Of a DNA stretch of 64,000 nt, positions 29,625 to 39,601 are shown piece by piece; the stretch's first letter is position 1; each line of letters starts with the position of its first letter. The DNA comes from Chondrinema litorale (GTDB lineage Bacteria; Bacteroidota; Bacteroidia; Cytophagales; Flammeovirgaceae): assembly GCF_026250525.1 (NCBI RefSeq), contig NZ_CP111048.1, forward strand, positions 240,535 to 304,534, read 5' to 3'. The position numbers and the translations under genes are program-made. Under the pieces are notes generated by a model. It saw only the letters and a list, made by a program, of their open reading frames with translations, ran no database searches and was not told the DNA's origin.

Positions 29625-30155
29625 CTAATTTTTAGTGTAATTTGGAATGCCTTTCTCATCGAGAATTTCATTGAGTTTTTCCCAAGTATTTTGTTGTTCG
29701 TATCCCCAATTACTAAAAGCATAATTAAACACATTTGCCTTACCATTTCTAATCCATTGGTTTTTATTTTCTGGCAAACTTACGTGAAGCTCAAGATCTA
29801 AAAAGTGTGTAGTATTTCCACTTTGTCTAGTTACTTTTTTATAGTAATTCGTATATCCACCAGAAACACAATCAAATGGAATTTGCCAAGTGCTAAATCC
29901 TTTTCTAACTTTTATGTTTGTCTTATTTTCAAAAGTAGTAACTTGAAAGTTTGTAACGAGATAGTATAATGTTCCTCCAAATACAAAAAAGACGCCTACA
30001 TAAGAAAAAAAATCATTTCGATAATCTGTAAATGGTATCGTACACAAACCAGCTAGGCATGCTAGTAATAATAGTACAAAACCTGCTTGTGGTCTACTAG
30101 AAATTTTTATAGTATCCAGATTATTGTCTTTATGAATCTTGACTAGTTTATACAT
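29625..30155 (-). CDS. Hypothetical membrane protein, 176 aa
   Basis: Two adjacent membrane helices (about residues 24-42 and 50-67) are followed by a soluble beta-rich domain (TTFENKTNIKVRKGFSTWQIPFD), which resembles bacterial PH-like domains. This resemblance is weak. It stands alone, 35 bp after the S41 remnant start, on the same strand. No function is assigned. Confidence 0.6.
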   Translation of the reverse strand: MYKLVKIHKDNNLDTIKISSRPQAGFVLLLLACLAGLCTIPFTDYRNDFFSYVGVFFVFGGTLYYLVTNFQVTTFENKTNIKVRKGFSTWQIPFDCVSGGYTNYYKKVTRQSGNTTHFLDLELHVSLPENKNQWIRNGKANVFNYAFSNWGYEQQNTWEKLNEILDEKGIPNYTKN

Positions 30156-30300
30156 AAAATTTCTTTATAAAACTCTGCTTGAAATTGGCATAAATTCCTA
30201 CTGAGTGTTCTAGTACTAATACTCTAATTTTACATATTTTGGCATTAAGATGCAAAACCTGAATTTGAGTATCATAAATTCGTTACAGTAGGGTTAAGTT

Positions 30301-31038
30301 TTATTTTTTTATCAATATATCTATTAATATGCCTGTTGCAATTGTTAAAAATATGGCCGAGAGCATTCCGAGTATATAGCTCAAGAATGCTTTAAAATAA
30401 TTGAGTTTTTTGCTTTTGTCAAAGAATTGCCCAATCGCCCACGATAGATAAATGAAGCCAATAAAAGAGCCGAACGGCAATACTTTTAGATGCGAAATGC
30501 TCTCAAATATTCCAAAAACTGAATAAATAAGCATGGCAATTCCCATTACAAAACATAGCAAAATCAATACTTCGAAAAAGTTGTAATTATGCTTTCTGAA
30601 AAGGATTTTGGTCCAGAATGCGATAAAAACGGCCATTAGAATATTCGCATAGCCATAGTTTTTTTGAATCCATTCAAGAATTTTTGTAGTGGTAGATTCT
30701 TCTAAACCCCTTGCTGTGATATAGCCATCTTCAAATTGAAAATATTGCTGGCTGAGGGTATAAGTTAAAGAGCAAATCAGTATAAAGATGATTGGTTTTA
30801 CTAGCCTTTTTCGGTCTTCATGTATAAAAGACTGAATACTTTTTCCTGGTCTTAGTAAGAGTTCTTTAATAGTATATAAAATACCTTTGTGGAAGTTAAA
30901 TACACTTGCTATTTCAGATAAGATGTATTGACTGTTAATCCGTTTTAGTTTGCGAGGATTTCCACAATTCGGGCAAAAGTTTCCTTTTACTTCACATTTG
31001 CAATGATTACAAAAGGCTGTTTGCTTTACTTCAGTCAT
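30301..31038 (-). CDS. DUF3667-type membrane protein with N-terminal zinc ribbon
   Basis: The 245-residue protein starts with CNHCKCEVKGNFCPNCGNPRK, a four-cysteine zinc-ribbon pattern. It continues with LSEIASVFNFHKGILYTIKELLLRPGKSI, the typical DUF3667 segment, and then four to five membrane helices. The family is common in Bacteroidota and uncharacterised. Confidence 0.8.
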   Translation of the reverse strand: MTEVKQTAFCNHCKCEVKGNFCPNCGNPRKLKRINSQYILSEIASVFNFHKGILYTIKELLLRPGKSIQSFIHEDRKRLVKPIIFILICSLTYTLSQQYFQFEDGYITARGLEESTTTKILEWIQKNYGYANILMAVFIAFWTKILFRKHNYNFFEVLILLCFVMGIAMLIYSVFGIFESISHLKVLPFGSFIGFIYLSWAIGQFFDKSKKLNYFKAFLSYILGMLSAIFLTIATGILIDILIKK

Positions 31039-31196
31039 TTTATTTCTATCTTTTGTAGCTAGTTTAATTTTCCAATCAGCTATGTTATTTGATAATTTGG
31101 GAAAGCCAATTTAACAAATTAAGGACAAAATGATAGATATTACTTCTAATATAAAATTAGTTTATGACTGATTTAAAGGTGATTCAAACATTAAAC

Positions 31197-31850
31197 TTAA
31201 ATCAAGTTTTGTCTTCTGGCTTTTTGCACGGCTTCTAGCTTGTTGTGCACTTGGAGTTTTTTGTAAATATTTTCGATGTGTTTACGAACGGTGCTAGGAG
31301 AGAGGAAAATGTTTTTTGCAATAGTAGTATAACTCAAGCCTTGTGCTAATTGCTCCAATACTTCAACTTCTCTGTTGCTCAGCTCAACAATGGCTTCTTC
31401 AGTAGAAAGTTCTTTTTGCTTTTCTGGATAACGTAAAAGCTTTAGGGTTTTTACGGCAATAGAAGGACTCATAGCTGCTCCACCTTCCATCGTTTCTATA
31501 ATGGCTTTGTGCAGTTTCTCGGCTTCAATCTCTTTTAAAAGGTAGCCATCTGCACCCGCTTTAATCGCATTAATTATGTTCTCATCATTATCGAAAACTG
31601 TGAGCATTAAAGCTTTAATGTGCGGGTATTTCTTTTTTACGATACTCACCGTTTCAATCCCGTCTAACACGGGCATTTCAATATCCATGAGCACCAAATC
31701 GAGGTTGTGATCTTTTTCTAGCTTAGCCAAAAACTCACTTCCATTAAAGACTGTATATTTTATCTTGAGATCATCGAAGATGGATAATTTCTCATTGATA
31801 GATCGAGCCAAAAAAGTATTATCATCAACAATTGCCAGCTTTGTTTCCAT
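31197..31850 (-). CDS. NarL/LuxR-type response regulator
   Basis: The 217-residue protein has a receiver domain (residues 3-120) with the phosphoacceptor aspartate in LVLMDIEMPVLDG and the conserved lysine in GYLLKEIEAEK. A LuxR-type helix-turn-helix follows (about 155-215: LSNREVEVLEQLAQGLSYTT, SPSTVRKHIENIYKKL). It lies 6 bp from the sensor kinase gene, so the two form a two-component pair. Targets cannot be inferred. Confidence 0.93.
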   Translation of the reverse strand: METKLAIVDDNTFLARSINEKLSIFDDLKIKYTVFNGSEFLAKLEKDHNLDLVLMDIEMPVLDGIETVSIVKKKYPHIKALMLTVFDNDENIINAIKAGADGYLLKEIEAEKLHKAIIETMEGGAAMSPSIAVKTLKLLRYPEKQKELSTEEAIVELSNREVEVLEQLAQGLSYTTIAKNIFLSPSTVRKHIENIYKKLQVHNKLEAVQKARRQNLI

Positions 31851-31856
31851 AGTGTG

Positions 31857-33842
31857 TTATATTTTTTCTTCTGATTGATACTGTATATTTGCCAAGTCTT
31901 CAACAGTTAAACTTATTTTTGTCCCCACATTAATTTGGCTAGTTAATTCATAATCTATTCTGGCTTTTAGGGCTCTGTTTTTCATAATATACAAACCATT
32001 GCCATTAGAATTATTCTCTGTGTCGAAACCCACACCATAATCTACAATTGAAACATCCACTTTATCTGGCGAATAATTAAATTCTACAAGAACTTCTTTA
32101 GTATCAGCATGTTTAACTGCATTATTTACAGACTCTTGAATAATTCTAAAAAGATTCATTCCGGTGAAAGTGTTTAGAATTTTATCGCCATAACTGCTTT
32201 CAATTTTTACTTGAATTTGATCGTCTGTAGCATCGTGGATGGCTGCCGCTAGTTGCTGCGTGCGCTCTTGAATATCGAGCATGCTAATTTCATCTTTGTT
32301 CATTGCCCAAATGGTATCTCTAAGTTCCGAGATGGTAGTTAGCGAAAACTGTTTCATTTGAGTGAGTTTTTCTGCCAAAAAAGCTTCCCCTTTGCTAATA
32401 CCACTTTTGGTAGTTTCTGCAATGGAAATGATGTAAGTGAGTTGAGAGCCAATATTATCATGCAAATCTCTGGCGATGCGAATGCGTTGCTCTTTCAAAT
32501 TTTCCTGTGCTTTTGCTTCTGCAACCGCTTTTTGTAATTCAGCATCTCTTTTAATTCGCTCTGCTTTTAAACTTTGCACTCTAAATACAAAAAAGCCAAT
32601 AGCCAGAATGAATACCACCAAACCAGAAATAGCAGCGATAATCATATTCCGCTTTTTCAAGGTGAGTTCACTAGCTACTAATTGATTTTGTTGCCGTAAA
32701 ATTTGGTTTTCTTTCTGCTCGGTTTCGTATTTTTCTTTAAGGTTAAGTACTTCTTTAGCACGTTCATCTACAAGTAGGCTATCTCTTATAATGGCACTTT
32801 CTTGTAAATACTTAAATGCCTTTTTATAATCTCCCTGAGACTTATAAATGTTAGACAATGTCTCAGCAGTTTGTTGCTGAAATGGAAGTACATTGTTTTG
32901 CTTAGCAAGCTCAAAAGCCTCTGTAGCCGATGTTTTAGCTTTGTTAAGTTCATTTTTCTTTAGAAACACATTAGCCAAATTCTTTTTTAAGAAGATGGTT
33001 TCATATTGTTCTTGTTTTTCTACTTGCAAGGCAAGTGCTTTGTTTAAATAGAATTCGGCAGAATCTAGTCGATCTAATTCTAAATGAGCAACGCCAAGAT
33101 TTGTAAAAGGATAGCCAGCATCTAACCTTATTCCAAGTTTGTCGAACAATTTATAAGATTGTGTAGCAAGGCTAATAGACTTCTCAAACTCTTTAGCGTC
33201 TACGTAGGTATTCGCCATGTTATTATATACAAAAGCTTCGTAATATTGATTACCTAATTGCTTATAGAGTTCCTTCGCTTTTATATAAGCTTCAATTGCC
33301 AAGTTTGTTTCTTTAATGAATTTGTACTTATTACCCAGATTGATATAAGAGCCCGCAATCCATACTGAATCGTTTGCGATTTCATAATGCTTTAGCCCCT
33401 CCAATAATACTTTTACCGCTTCATCTACCTTTCCTGTTCTCTCGTAAACATTAGAAATATTATTATACAATGCACCTATTGCTGAATGATTATTTGATGC
33501 TTCAAGAGCAGGTTTTGCTTGTTCATAGAGTTTAAGTGCTTCATCGAACTTACCAGCATCAAAAGCTAAAATACCTTTAGAACTAATTAGCAATGCTTTA
33601 TGGTAATCGCTATTTAAAGCTTCTGCTTCGGCGTATCCTTTGTCGAGATAATATTTTGCACTATCTACATTTATAGACCTAAACTTTAAACCGATATCTT
33701 TTAAAGCTAAAATTTTATCTCCGTCTTGTTTTTCGTGTAAAGTAGATTTTATTTTTTGAATTTCATCAATAGTGTTTTGCTGTGCATTTGCAGTATAGTT
33801 AAACCCTAATAGTAATAATAAGCTGCCTATTAATCTTTTCAT
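31857..33842 (-). CDS. TPR-containing sensor histidine kinase (HisKA_3)
   Basis: The protein has a signal peptide (MKRLIGSLLLLLGFNYTANAQ), a periplasmic array of about seven TPR repeats, one membrane helix (NMIIAAISGLVVFILAIGFFVF), a coiled coil, and a HisKA_3 domain with the phosphoacceptor in RIARDLHDNIGSQLT. The ATPase N and G boxes are NNAVKHA and GVGFD. I chose ATG 33840-33842 rather than the in-frame ATG at 33881, because it places the signal peptide at the N-terminus. It would phosphorylate the adjacent NarL-type regulator. Confidence 0.92.
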   Translation of the reverse strand: MKRLIGSLLLLLGFNYTANAQQNTIDEIQKIKSTLHEKQDGDKILALKDIGLKFRSINVDSAKYYLDKGYAEAEALNSDYHKALLISSKGILAFDAGKFDEALKLYEQAKPALEASNNHSAIGALYNNISNVYERTGKVDEAVKVLLEGLKHYEIANDSVWIAGSYINLGNKYKFIKETNLAIEAYIKAKELYKQLGNQYYEAFVYNNMANTYVDAKEFEKSISLATQSYKLFDKLGIRLDAGYPFTNLGVAHLELDRLDSAEFYLNKALALQVEKQEQYETIFLKKNLANVFLKKNELNKAKTSATEAFELAKQNNVLPFQQQTAETLSNIYKSQGDYKKAFKYLQESAIIRDSLLVDERAKEVLNLKEKYETEQKENQILRQQNQLVASELTLKKRNMIIAAISGLVVFILAIGFFVFRVQSLKAERIKRDAELQKAVAEAKAQENLKEQRIRIARDLHDNIGSQLTYIISIAETTKSGISKGEAFLAEKLTQMKQFSLTTISELRDTIWAMNKDEISMLDIQERTQQLAAAIHDATDDQIQVKIESSYGDKILNTFTGMNLFRIIQESVNNAVKHADTKEVLVEFNYSPDKVDVSIVDYGVGFDTENNSNGNGLYIMKNRALKARIDYELTSQINVGTKISLTVEDLANIQYQSEEKI

Positions 33843-34047
33843 ATTTGTTGAATATCTCAGATAAAAATAGTACAAATCCATAGATTAACAGTTAATTCTT
33901 ATTCAATTTTGAAATATTCCAAATTAGGGATAAACTTCTTTTAGTAAGTAAAAATGAAATTTCTGATGTTAATTATCGCTGTAAGTTGCTCAATTAACAC
34001 CAGAAATTACTAGCTAATTGATGGATGTAAATAAGCTTTCGAAACAA

Positions 34048-35052
34048 CTATTTGGATTTTTGAATCATGGCTTCAGCAGTATTTGTAAGAAATGCCTCTG
34101 CACCGATTTTTGAGCCGTTTATGTATTTTGTCGGGTTACATTCTACTACCGAGAGGTTTATGTCTTCTTGGTCTTCTACCTTCCACACTCTTAAAACTCC
34201 GATATCTGTTCCTCTTTTATCTACGTCTGCACCTTGTGAAGCATCAAACTTTTGTTTTTCTAATACATTCGCTACTTCTACTCCACTTTTTACTATCATG
34301 GTTCCCATGTCAAATTTGTTGGTGCTTGCTTCGCTAATTTTAAAATTGGTTTCTGCCTTTACTTGAGCATAACCAGCTGCTCTGTTTAGTGATTTGGATG
34401 TTTCACTTTGCCCATCTTCAAAAGCTGATACCACAATAACCACTTTATTAAATATAAAGTCATTTTTCTGCATGCTTAATTTGCGTTCTGTGTTCTCTTC
34501 GTAATCGGTTAAAACAGACATATTGCCAGGCATTTTAGGATCAACTGTATTTTTTGCCACTACAAATTTTTGTGTGGAAGGTCTGGTTAAGATCATTCCA
34601 AATTCATCACCTTGTTCGGGACCAGCACCTGCTTTCAATTCCCATCTTTTCTCACGATTTTTTTCGTATAATTTATGATTCCAAAGTTCTTCAATAGGTA
34701 CAATTTCGAAACCTTGTGCTTTAAGGTTGCTTATATATTGTTGGTAAAGTTGGTCTGTGAGTGTTTGCAAATTATCTGGTTCTAATCCATCCAAAACTAA
34801 AGTAAGCGAGGCTTTTGCATCTCCTTTAATTCCACCTCTCCACATTTTGCCACCTTTTTTTTCATCTTCTAAATTGAGTGCTGTTTGGTATTTTACCTGA
34901 AAATCTCCAATTAATACACGTTTCGGACTCTTTCTATAATTGAGGTTTGCAGGGCCAAGCGTTTTTACTTTAAATTCTTGTACAGATTGAGCGAATGAAA
35001 AACTGGTAGAAATGAATAAAATAATAGTGGTAATGATCAGATGATTTTTCAT
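34048..35052 (-). CDS. Secreted protein of unknown function
   Basis: From the ATG at 35050-35052 the protein has a signal peptide (MKNHLIITTIILFISTSFSFAQ) and a mature domain of about 310 residues, with RVLIGDFQVKYQTAL near the N-terminus and YISNLKAQGFEIVP. The pattern recalls envelope proteins related to CsgG-like folds, but I cannot support that assignment. An upstream in-frame ATG at 35106 would hide the signal peptide. Confidence 0.65.
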   Translation of the reverse strand: MKNHLIITTIILFISTSFSFAQSVQEFKVKTLGPANLNYRKSPKRVLIGDFQVKYQTALNLEDEKKGGKMWRGGIKGDAKASLTLVLDGLEPDNLQTLTDQLYQQYISNLKAQGFEIVPIEELWNHKLYEKNREKRWELKAGAGPEQGDEFGMILTRPSTQKFVVAKNTVDPKMPGNMSVLTDYEENTERKLSMQKNDFIFNKVVIVVSAFEDGQSETSKSLNRAAGYAQVKAETNFKISEASTNKFDMGTMIVKSGVEVANVLEKQKFDASQGADVDKRGTDIGVLRVWKVEDQEDINLSVVECNPTKYINGSKIGAEAFLTNTAEAMIQKSK

Positions 35053-35157
35053 ATAATTTTGGGTTTTAATTACACTTAGCAAATTTATTTGTGATGTAAT
35101 TCTCATTCAATAAGGCAATTGCCCTAAAAGTATTAGGCAATTTGAATTCGATTTATT

Positions 35158-35484
35158 TTAGATATCAAAAAAATAGTAGGAATAAGCAGCCAGTAGGATA
35201 GTAGCAGAAAAGATAATCCAGTTTATCTTCACTATTTTCTGTGCGATTTTCTTATAGGTTAACCATGTATTGAAAAGAATACCCAACAGAAATACAGGCA
35301 AGCTCAATACAAGATTAAAATAATAGAACCACAACCAACTGGTGCAAAAAGACCAAATTGCCAAACACATGGTAATAGTTGAAATGATCTGGATAGACCG
35401 AGTTTCATTTAAATCTTTAAATATGAAGAAGATGCTTAATGCTATAATATTGAAACTTAATATTAACCAGATTACTAATCCCAT
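35158..35484 (-). CDS. Small four-helix membrane protein
   Basis: The 108-residue protein has about four membrane helices (WLILSFNIIALSIFFIF, TITMCLAIWSFCTSWLWFYY, VLSLPVFLLGILFNTW, WIIFSATILLAAYSYYFF). No family was recognised. It lies 16 bp downstream of the membrane protein at 35501-36505 on the same strand, so the pair may be an operon. Confidence 0.6.
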   Translation of the reverse strand: MGLVIWLILSFNIIALSIFFIFKDLNETRSIQIISTITMCLAIWSFCTSWLWFYYFNLVLSLPVFLLGILFNTWLTYKKIAQKIVKINWIIFSATILLAAYSYYFFDI

Positions 35485-35500
35485 TTCTACTTTTTTGCTT

Positions 35501-36505
35501 TTAGGCTATGTACACTTCTTCCTCATCCATAGTCATTATACTGAGTGGATTTTTACCGTATTTTGGTTTGAAAATGATGATTTTATCTCCCGAAGCTATT
35601 TTGTCGTAATGATAAGACCCCACTTCAAAGCTCCCAGACGAAGTAATAATTTGACTCTTATTTTTTGATCTGTTCGATGTAACTGTAAGCTTATCTTTTA
35701 CAATTGCAGGAATGCCTTTCTTATGAGCATAATTGCGATTTTTAAGGTAAATAGTAAACTTGCGTAAAATGGTTATTGCTTGAATAATAGGTACAATAAC
35801 TATTGGGAATAGTATTATAAAAAAGCCAATCATATCACTGTAAATAAGCGAAAATACAATGAATAAAAAGGGAAGCATAAAGATGAATTTTCTTACTGTA
35901 TATCTCTTAAAGCCTGCCATTAATATTTCGTAGTCTTTTTCGTTGAATTTCACTTCTGGAAAATCTGTCTTTAAGAATTGGAAAACTTCTTGATTGCTTT
36001 CTTCTTTTAAAACCTTGTCTTCTGTTGTTAGTTCTGCTTCTGTAATTTCTAATGACAATGTTAGATTCGATTTTGGAGCCTTATCCATTACCACATAAGC
36101 ACCTACATTTACACGAGTATATTCTCTGTAATCTACTGTATATTCTTCGTTGTCGATGTATAGATAATAGTGGCGAGTTGTCTTCGATTTACCCCCAGTT
36201 CCGGTTCCTCCAGTTCTTCTAATATCTAGTCTTTTATCGGTTATTTTTCCTTTAATTCTGAATTTAAAACCTCTTTGTAAGTCTGCTATGGCAGTCCAAA
36301 TTATGTAGCCAATTACTCCGAAAAAGAATAAAGCAAACCCAGAAAAGGCATAAGGAACCACCTGATCGTCACCAAAATCACTGAAAAAGAAATAAGCGAA
36401 GGTGCCGAAAATTCCAATTACAAAAAATGGGAAAATAAACATCGGAATTAGATGTTTCTTGAGTTTTTTAATGTCATCCTGATCAAGAGGTAGTTTTTCT
36501 TTCAT
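35501..36505 (-). CDS. Hypothetical membrane protein, 334 aa
   Basis: Two membrane helices near residues 20-40 and 52-70 and two more near 210-250 separate soluble parts. The first soluble part has a glycine- and threonine-rich turn followed by TTRHYYLYIDNEEYTVDYREY. The C-terminal part (FEVGSYHYDKIASGDKIIIFKPKYG) looks like a second copy of the same small beta domain. No family was recognised. Confidence 0.6.
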   Translation of the reverse strand: MKEKLPLDQDDIKKLKKHLIPMFIFPFFVIGIFGTFAYFFFSDFGDDQVVPYAFSGFALFFFGVIGYIIWTAIADLQRGFKFRIKGKITDKRLDIRRTGGTGTGGKSKTTRHYYLYIDNEEYTVDYREYTRVNVGAYVVMDKAPKSNLTLSLEITEAELTTEDKVLKEESNQEVFQFLKTDFPEVKFNEKDYEILMAGFKRYTVRKFIFMLPFLFIVFSLIYSDMIGFFIILFPIVIVPIIQAITILRKFTIYLKNRNYAHKKGIPAIVKDKLTVTSNRSKNKSQIITSSGSFEVGSYHYDKIASGDKIIIFKPKYGKNPLSIMTMDEEEVYIA

Positions 36506-36688
36506 GTTAATGCAATTAAGCTATTCATGTTTAAAATTCAGACTAATATATTAATGGCGATTTCATCATTTTCTTAAATGATTTCTGCTTTTTTTAATCA
36601 AAAATGTACTTTATAGTGAATAGTATCAATAAGGCAATTGCCCTAAAATGAAAGAATTAAATTAGGTTTTTTGGTGCCGGTTATAAAA

Positions 36689-36724
36689 AACAAGCCCTGC
36701 ATCCGAATGGAGACAGGGCTTGTT
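36689..36724 (-). terminator. Rho-independent terminator after the dioxygenase gene
   Basis: An 11-bp perfect stem (AACAAGCCCTG / CAGGGCTTGTT, 14-base loop) is followed, on the minus strand, by a run of T. It lies 29 bp past the stop codon at 36753. Confidence 0.92.
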
Positions 36725-36752
36725 GTATATCTGAGTAGTATCTATTGCTAAC

Positions 36753-37496
36753 TTATACTATCAAGGTTTTTTGTAATACATAGCCATCGTTGGTATTTCC
36801 AGTTAGTGAGTCTGCCATATTTCCTTCAAGACTGTTGGAGAATACATTGTCGGTCTCATTCTTTTGATCTGCAGGACCACGATAATGTTCGGTTGCATAT
36901 ATTTCGTTAACTGTATCTTCTTCAAAAGCAATTTGAGAAACCAGTAAAGTTTTTTCGTCTTTATCGAGCACTTTTACATGGACATGTGGCGCCCTGCCTT
37001 GGTACCATCCTGGAAAAATACTTATAAAAGAGACTTGACCATTTGCATCGGTAGTTTGTCTGCCTCTTAAAAAATGTTGTTGTTTATAGTCTGTTTTCTG
37101 CATAGGTATATCACCGTATTCAGAGTAGTTCCCATCTGCATCGCAATGCCAAATATCGACTAGCACATCTGCCAATGGCTCACAGTTTTTGTCGCTATTG
37201 TTAATGGTGAGTGTAATTAAAACCGGTACGCCTTTTCTATCTACCACTATATTTTCTCTTACTAATTGAGCCGGAGTTTTAATAGGGAAAGGCCCTGCTG
37301 TTTCGTAAGGTGAGGTAGGGCAAGAGCCACTTCCATCCCAAGGTTCAGAATCCATTGGAGGTCTACCACCCGGAGGAGGATTACCCATGCCATCTGGTGG
37401 GCCTTGCTTTTTTTTACACGATGATAATAAACTAGGTAAAGCTATGATGCTACCTAAGCCTACCATGCCTTTTTTAATAAATTTGTTCCTATCCAT
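36753..37496 (-). CDS. Exported intradiol ring-cleavage dioxygenase-like protein
   Basis: The 247-residue protein has an N-terminal export/lipoprotein signal (GLGSIIALPSLLSSCKKK) and a proline/glycine-rich linker. The intradiol dioxygenase core follows, with ETAGPFP, VDIWHCDADGNYSEYGD, RGRQTTDANGQVSF and PGWYQGRAPHVHVKV. Two tyrosines and two histidines in these blocks are the expected Fe(III) ligands. Family enzymes open catechol-type rings, but exported members often have unknown substrates. It ends at a strong terminator and seems to be a single-gene unit. Confidence 0.88.
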   Translation of the reverse strand: MDRNKFIKKGMVGLGSIIALPSLLSSCKKKQGPPDGMGNPPPGGRPPMDSEPWDGSGSCPTSPYETAGPFPIKTPAQLVRENIVVDRKGVPVLITLTINNSDKNCEPLADVLVDIWHCDADGNYSEYGDIPMQKTDYKQQHFLRGRQTTDANGQVSFISIFPGWYQGRAPHVHVKVLDKDEKTLLVSQIAFEEDTVNEIYATEHYRGPADQKNETDNVFSNSLEGNMADSLTGNTNDGYVLQKTLIV

Positions 37497-37654
37497 TGAT
37501 ATAATTTTATTCTGTACTTCTCAATTGGAGATTAGTACTGTTTTTTTAATTGATTGTGGTTTTATTTTTTGATGATTTTCACCAATCTTTATAATACAGT
37601 TTAAAATTATATGTACTCGTATTCATATTCTTATATTCAATTAAACACAAAAAA

Positions 37655-37680
37655 ACGGTTAGTGTTTGTACACGAACCGT
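37655..37680 (-). terminator. Rho-independent terminator after the YciI-like gene
   Basis: On the minus strand, ACGGTT-C-GTGT pairs with ACAC-T-AACCGT and seven T follow. It lies 48 bp past the stop at 37729. Confidence 0.88.
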
Positions 37681-37728
37681 ATGAGTATTGTTATTCTTTT
37701 ATGTCGATTTTAGCTATATAGCTATCAC

Positions 37729-38019
37729 TTATTTCTCGATTAAAAACTTTAATTCTTCAATGGTTTTGCTAGGTACAAATTCGATTAGTTCGTAATCTGC
37801 AAGTTCATGTTTTTTGAAAGGGTCTTTTTCAATGATGTTTTCCAACTCCGTTTTAGAATCCATAATAGCCAATATGATTCCACCAGTTCTTGGGATTTTC
37901 TTTCCAGAAGCAATGAAATTCTTTATCGCATATTGCTCATTTAAAAAGTCAATATGTTCTTCTAAATGTTGATCAATATTCTCTAGTTCTGTTTTGTAAG
38001 TTATGTTTATAATGAACAT
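37729..38019 (-). CDS. YciI-like (YCII-domain) protein
   Basis: The 96-residue protein has the YCII ferredoxin-like pattern: LEEHIDFLNEQYAIKNFIASGKKIPRTGG, then DPFKKHELADYELIEFVPS. The conserved histidine and the SG...PRTGG block are present. Members are small dimeric proteins or enzyme-like subunits of unclear function. The gene is followed by its own terminator. Confidence 0.85.
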   Translation of the reverse strand: MFIINITYKTELENIDQHLEEHIDFLNEQYAIKNFIASGKKIPRTGGIILAIMDSKTELENIIEKDPFKKHELADYELIEFVPSKTIEELKFLIEK

Positions 38020-38055
38020 GTTTTTTTGATTTAGGTTATTTAAAGTTTAAATACT

Positions 38056-38625
38056 TTACATTCTATCTTTTATCATATTAAATACCTCTTCACCATCTCC
38101 AAAAATTTCAATTCGGGTTACATTTCTTTTAAAGTTAAAGTTGTATAGATTATGTGGTTCGATATCTAGTGGTATTTTTAAACTTAGATAAATGGTGGTT
38201 AAAATGGTGTCGCCATAAACATTGGTTTCTTTCTCAAGATTTTTAATATCATTATAAGATACCTTATTAATACTATATGCAAACTTAAAATAAATGTTTT
38301 TTTCAGATATCAAATAAGTTGTGACACATCTGTTTCCCCAATTTTTAAGTCCAATTAATAAAAAAAAGACCGAGGTCAACGTACCAATTAATATCAAAAG
38401 CATATTATCTCCAATCACATTTTGGATATTAATATTAAATACTATATCGTACGATGTTAATTTTAAACCAAATATAAGAGCTAAAGGAATGGCCAGTATT
38501 ACTCCATAGTTCAATGCCCGGAAACTTGGAATAAAAGGTTTTCTGTAAGGTTTCCCCATCCACAGTAGTTGTTCATTTGCATTAATATCTGCTTGTAATT
38601 CTTTTAAATCTTGGTTGAAATACAT
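38056..38625 (-). CDS. Membrane protein with PH-like domain
   Basis: The 189-residue protein has two membrane helices (NYGVILAIPLALIFGL and MLLILIGTLTSVFFLLIGL). A soluble domain follows (YLISEKNIYFKFAYSINKVSYNDIKNLEKE) that resembles bacterial PH-like domains. No specific role can be assigned. It precedes the YciI gene by 36 bp on the same strand. Confidence 0.6.
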   Translation of the reverse strand: MYFNQDLKELQADINANEQLLWMGKPYRKPFIPSFRALNYGVILAIPLALIFGLKLTSYDIVFNINIQNVIGDNMLLILIGTLTSVFFLLIGLKNWGNRCVTTYLISEKNIYFKFAYSINKVSYNDIKNLEKETNVYGDTILTTIYLSLKIPLDIEPHNLYNFNFKRNVTRIEIFGDGEEVFNMIKDRM

Positions 38626-38728
38626 TTTTGAATTGACTAGTTTTTTTTGGATTATTCAATTTGAATAATAACCACTAAGCTGCCAAAATTATATTTAAAT
38701 TTCATCTTGACTAGCAACCTAAATGAAA

Positions 38729-39142
38729 CTAATTAACAAACTGCTTTTCTTTCTCCTTTCTAGCTATATTAAAACATAATATAGCAGACACAGCGGTAAT
38801 TGTGGTGCCTAGTACTAATTCCAGAATGCTTTCGGCGAAGAGATTACCTATCGTGTTTAATACAAAAAAGGCGGAAACCCCCCAGATAAAAATATCGATA
38901 AGCTTATTTCTTTTTCTGTTTACAATTAGGTTGTATTTAATAATTAAGATGATGAGCATAAACACATTTAACCCAATAGAAAATGTTTCGAAGGTCTTCA
39001 TTTCTTCTACAGAATTAATCTTTCCTGCCCAAACTTTATCGTAAGGTATCTGTTGAGTGAGAATTAAAAAATGAAAGATTAGCAGTGTTCCTATTATGAT
39101 GAACATGATAATTAGCGATGTCTTTTTACTCATAAGTTTCAA
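38729..39142 (-). CDS. Small four-helix membrane protein, 137 aa
   Basis: Four hydrophobic helices are visible (LIIMFIIIGTLLIFHFLIL, FSIGLNVFMLIILIIKYNLI, LIDIFIWGVSAFFVLNTIGN, LVLGTTITAVSAILCFNI) with lysine-rich ends. No family was recognised. It starts 3 bp after the stop of the upstream gene at 39146, so these genes are probably co-transcribed. Confidence 0.6.
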   Translation of the reverse strand: MKLMSKKTSLIIMFIIIGTLLIFHFLILTQQIPYDKVWAGKINSVEEMKTFETFSIGLNVFMLIILIIKYNLIVNRKRNKLIDIFIWGVSAFFVLNTIGNLFAESILELVLGTTITAVSAILCFNIARKEKEKQFVN

Positions 39143-39145
39143 ATC

Positions 39146-39601
39146 TTATTCTTTAATCAACTTTCTTCTATTGTTGTCCCAATACCACCGATAGTACTGA
39201 GAAGGTTCAATTAAAGTACCTATTGTATTTTCTATATTATTAAACCTCGATTTATCAGTTTCTTTATTGATGCTTACTATTTCGAATTGGTTTTTATCTA
39301 GCGAAGAAAAATCGACTAGATTTAAGTAAGTATCTAAAATATCTTCATCAATTAAAACTTTTCCACTACCTGCCGAATGTCTGTCTTGTCCATTTTTTTT
39401 AACTCCTGAAATCCAATATTCTTCACCAGTTTCTATATCGAAATGATTAGCTCCAAATCCGGGATTTTTTAATTTCTTTAGAGCCATATCATTGAAATAA
39501 ATAGTCTGCTCACTCTTAGAAAATTCGACTGATGCGATCCATGCAGGTCCATTATCTGAAAAGCCTGTTTTTAGTTCAATATATTTAATTTCGGTTTTCA
39601 T
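39146..39601 (-). CDS. Hypothetical protein, 151 aa
   Basis: The protein is soluble, with the N-terminal pattern IKYIELKTGFSDNGPAWIASVEFSKSEQTIYFND followed by NHFDIETGEEYWISGVKKNGQDRH. This conserved-looking block occurs in short Bacteroidota proteins of unknown function. Its start overlaps the end of the lipoprotein gene at 39585 by 17 bases, which suggests translational coupling. Confidence 0.65.
   Translation of the reverse strand: MKTEIKYIELKTGFSDNGPAWIASVEFSKSEQTIYFNDMALKKLKNPGFGANHFDIETGEEYWISGVKKNGQDRHSAGSGKVLIDEDILDTYLNLVDFSSLDKNQFEIVSINKETDKSRFNNIENTIGTLIEPSQYYRWYWDNNRRKLIKE

Noticed and set aside
33843..33881. Longer start for the TPR histidine kinase
   Set aside because: The extra 13 residues would precede and mask a clear signal peptide starting at 33842.
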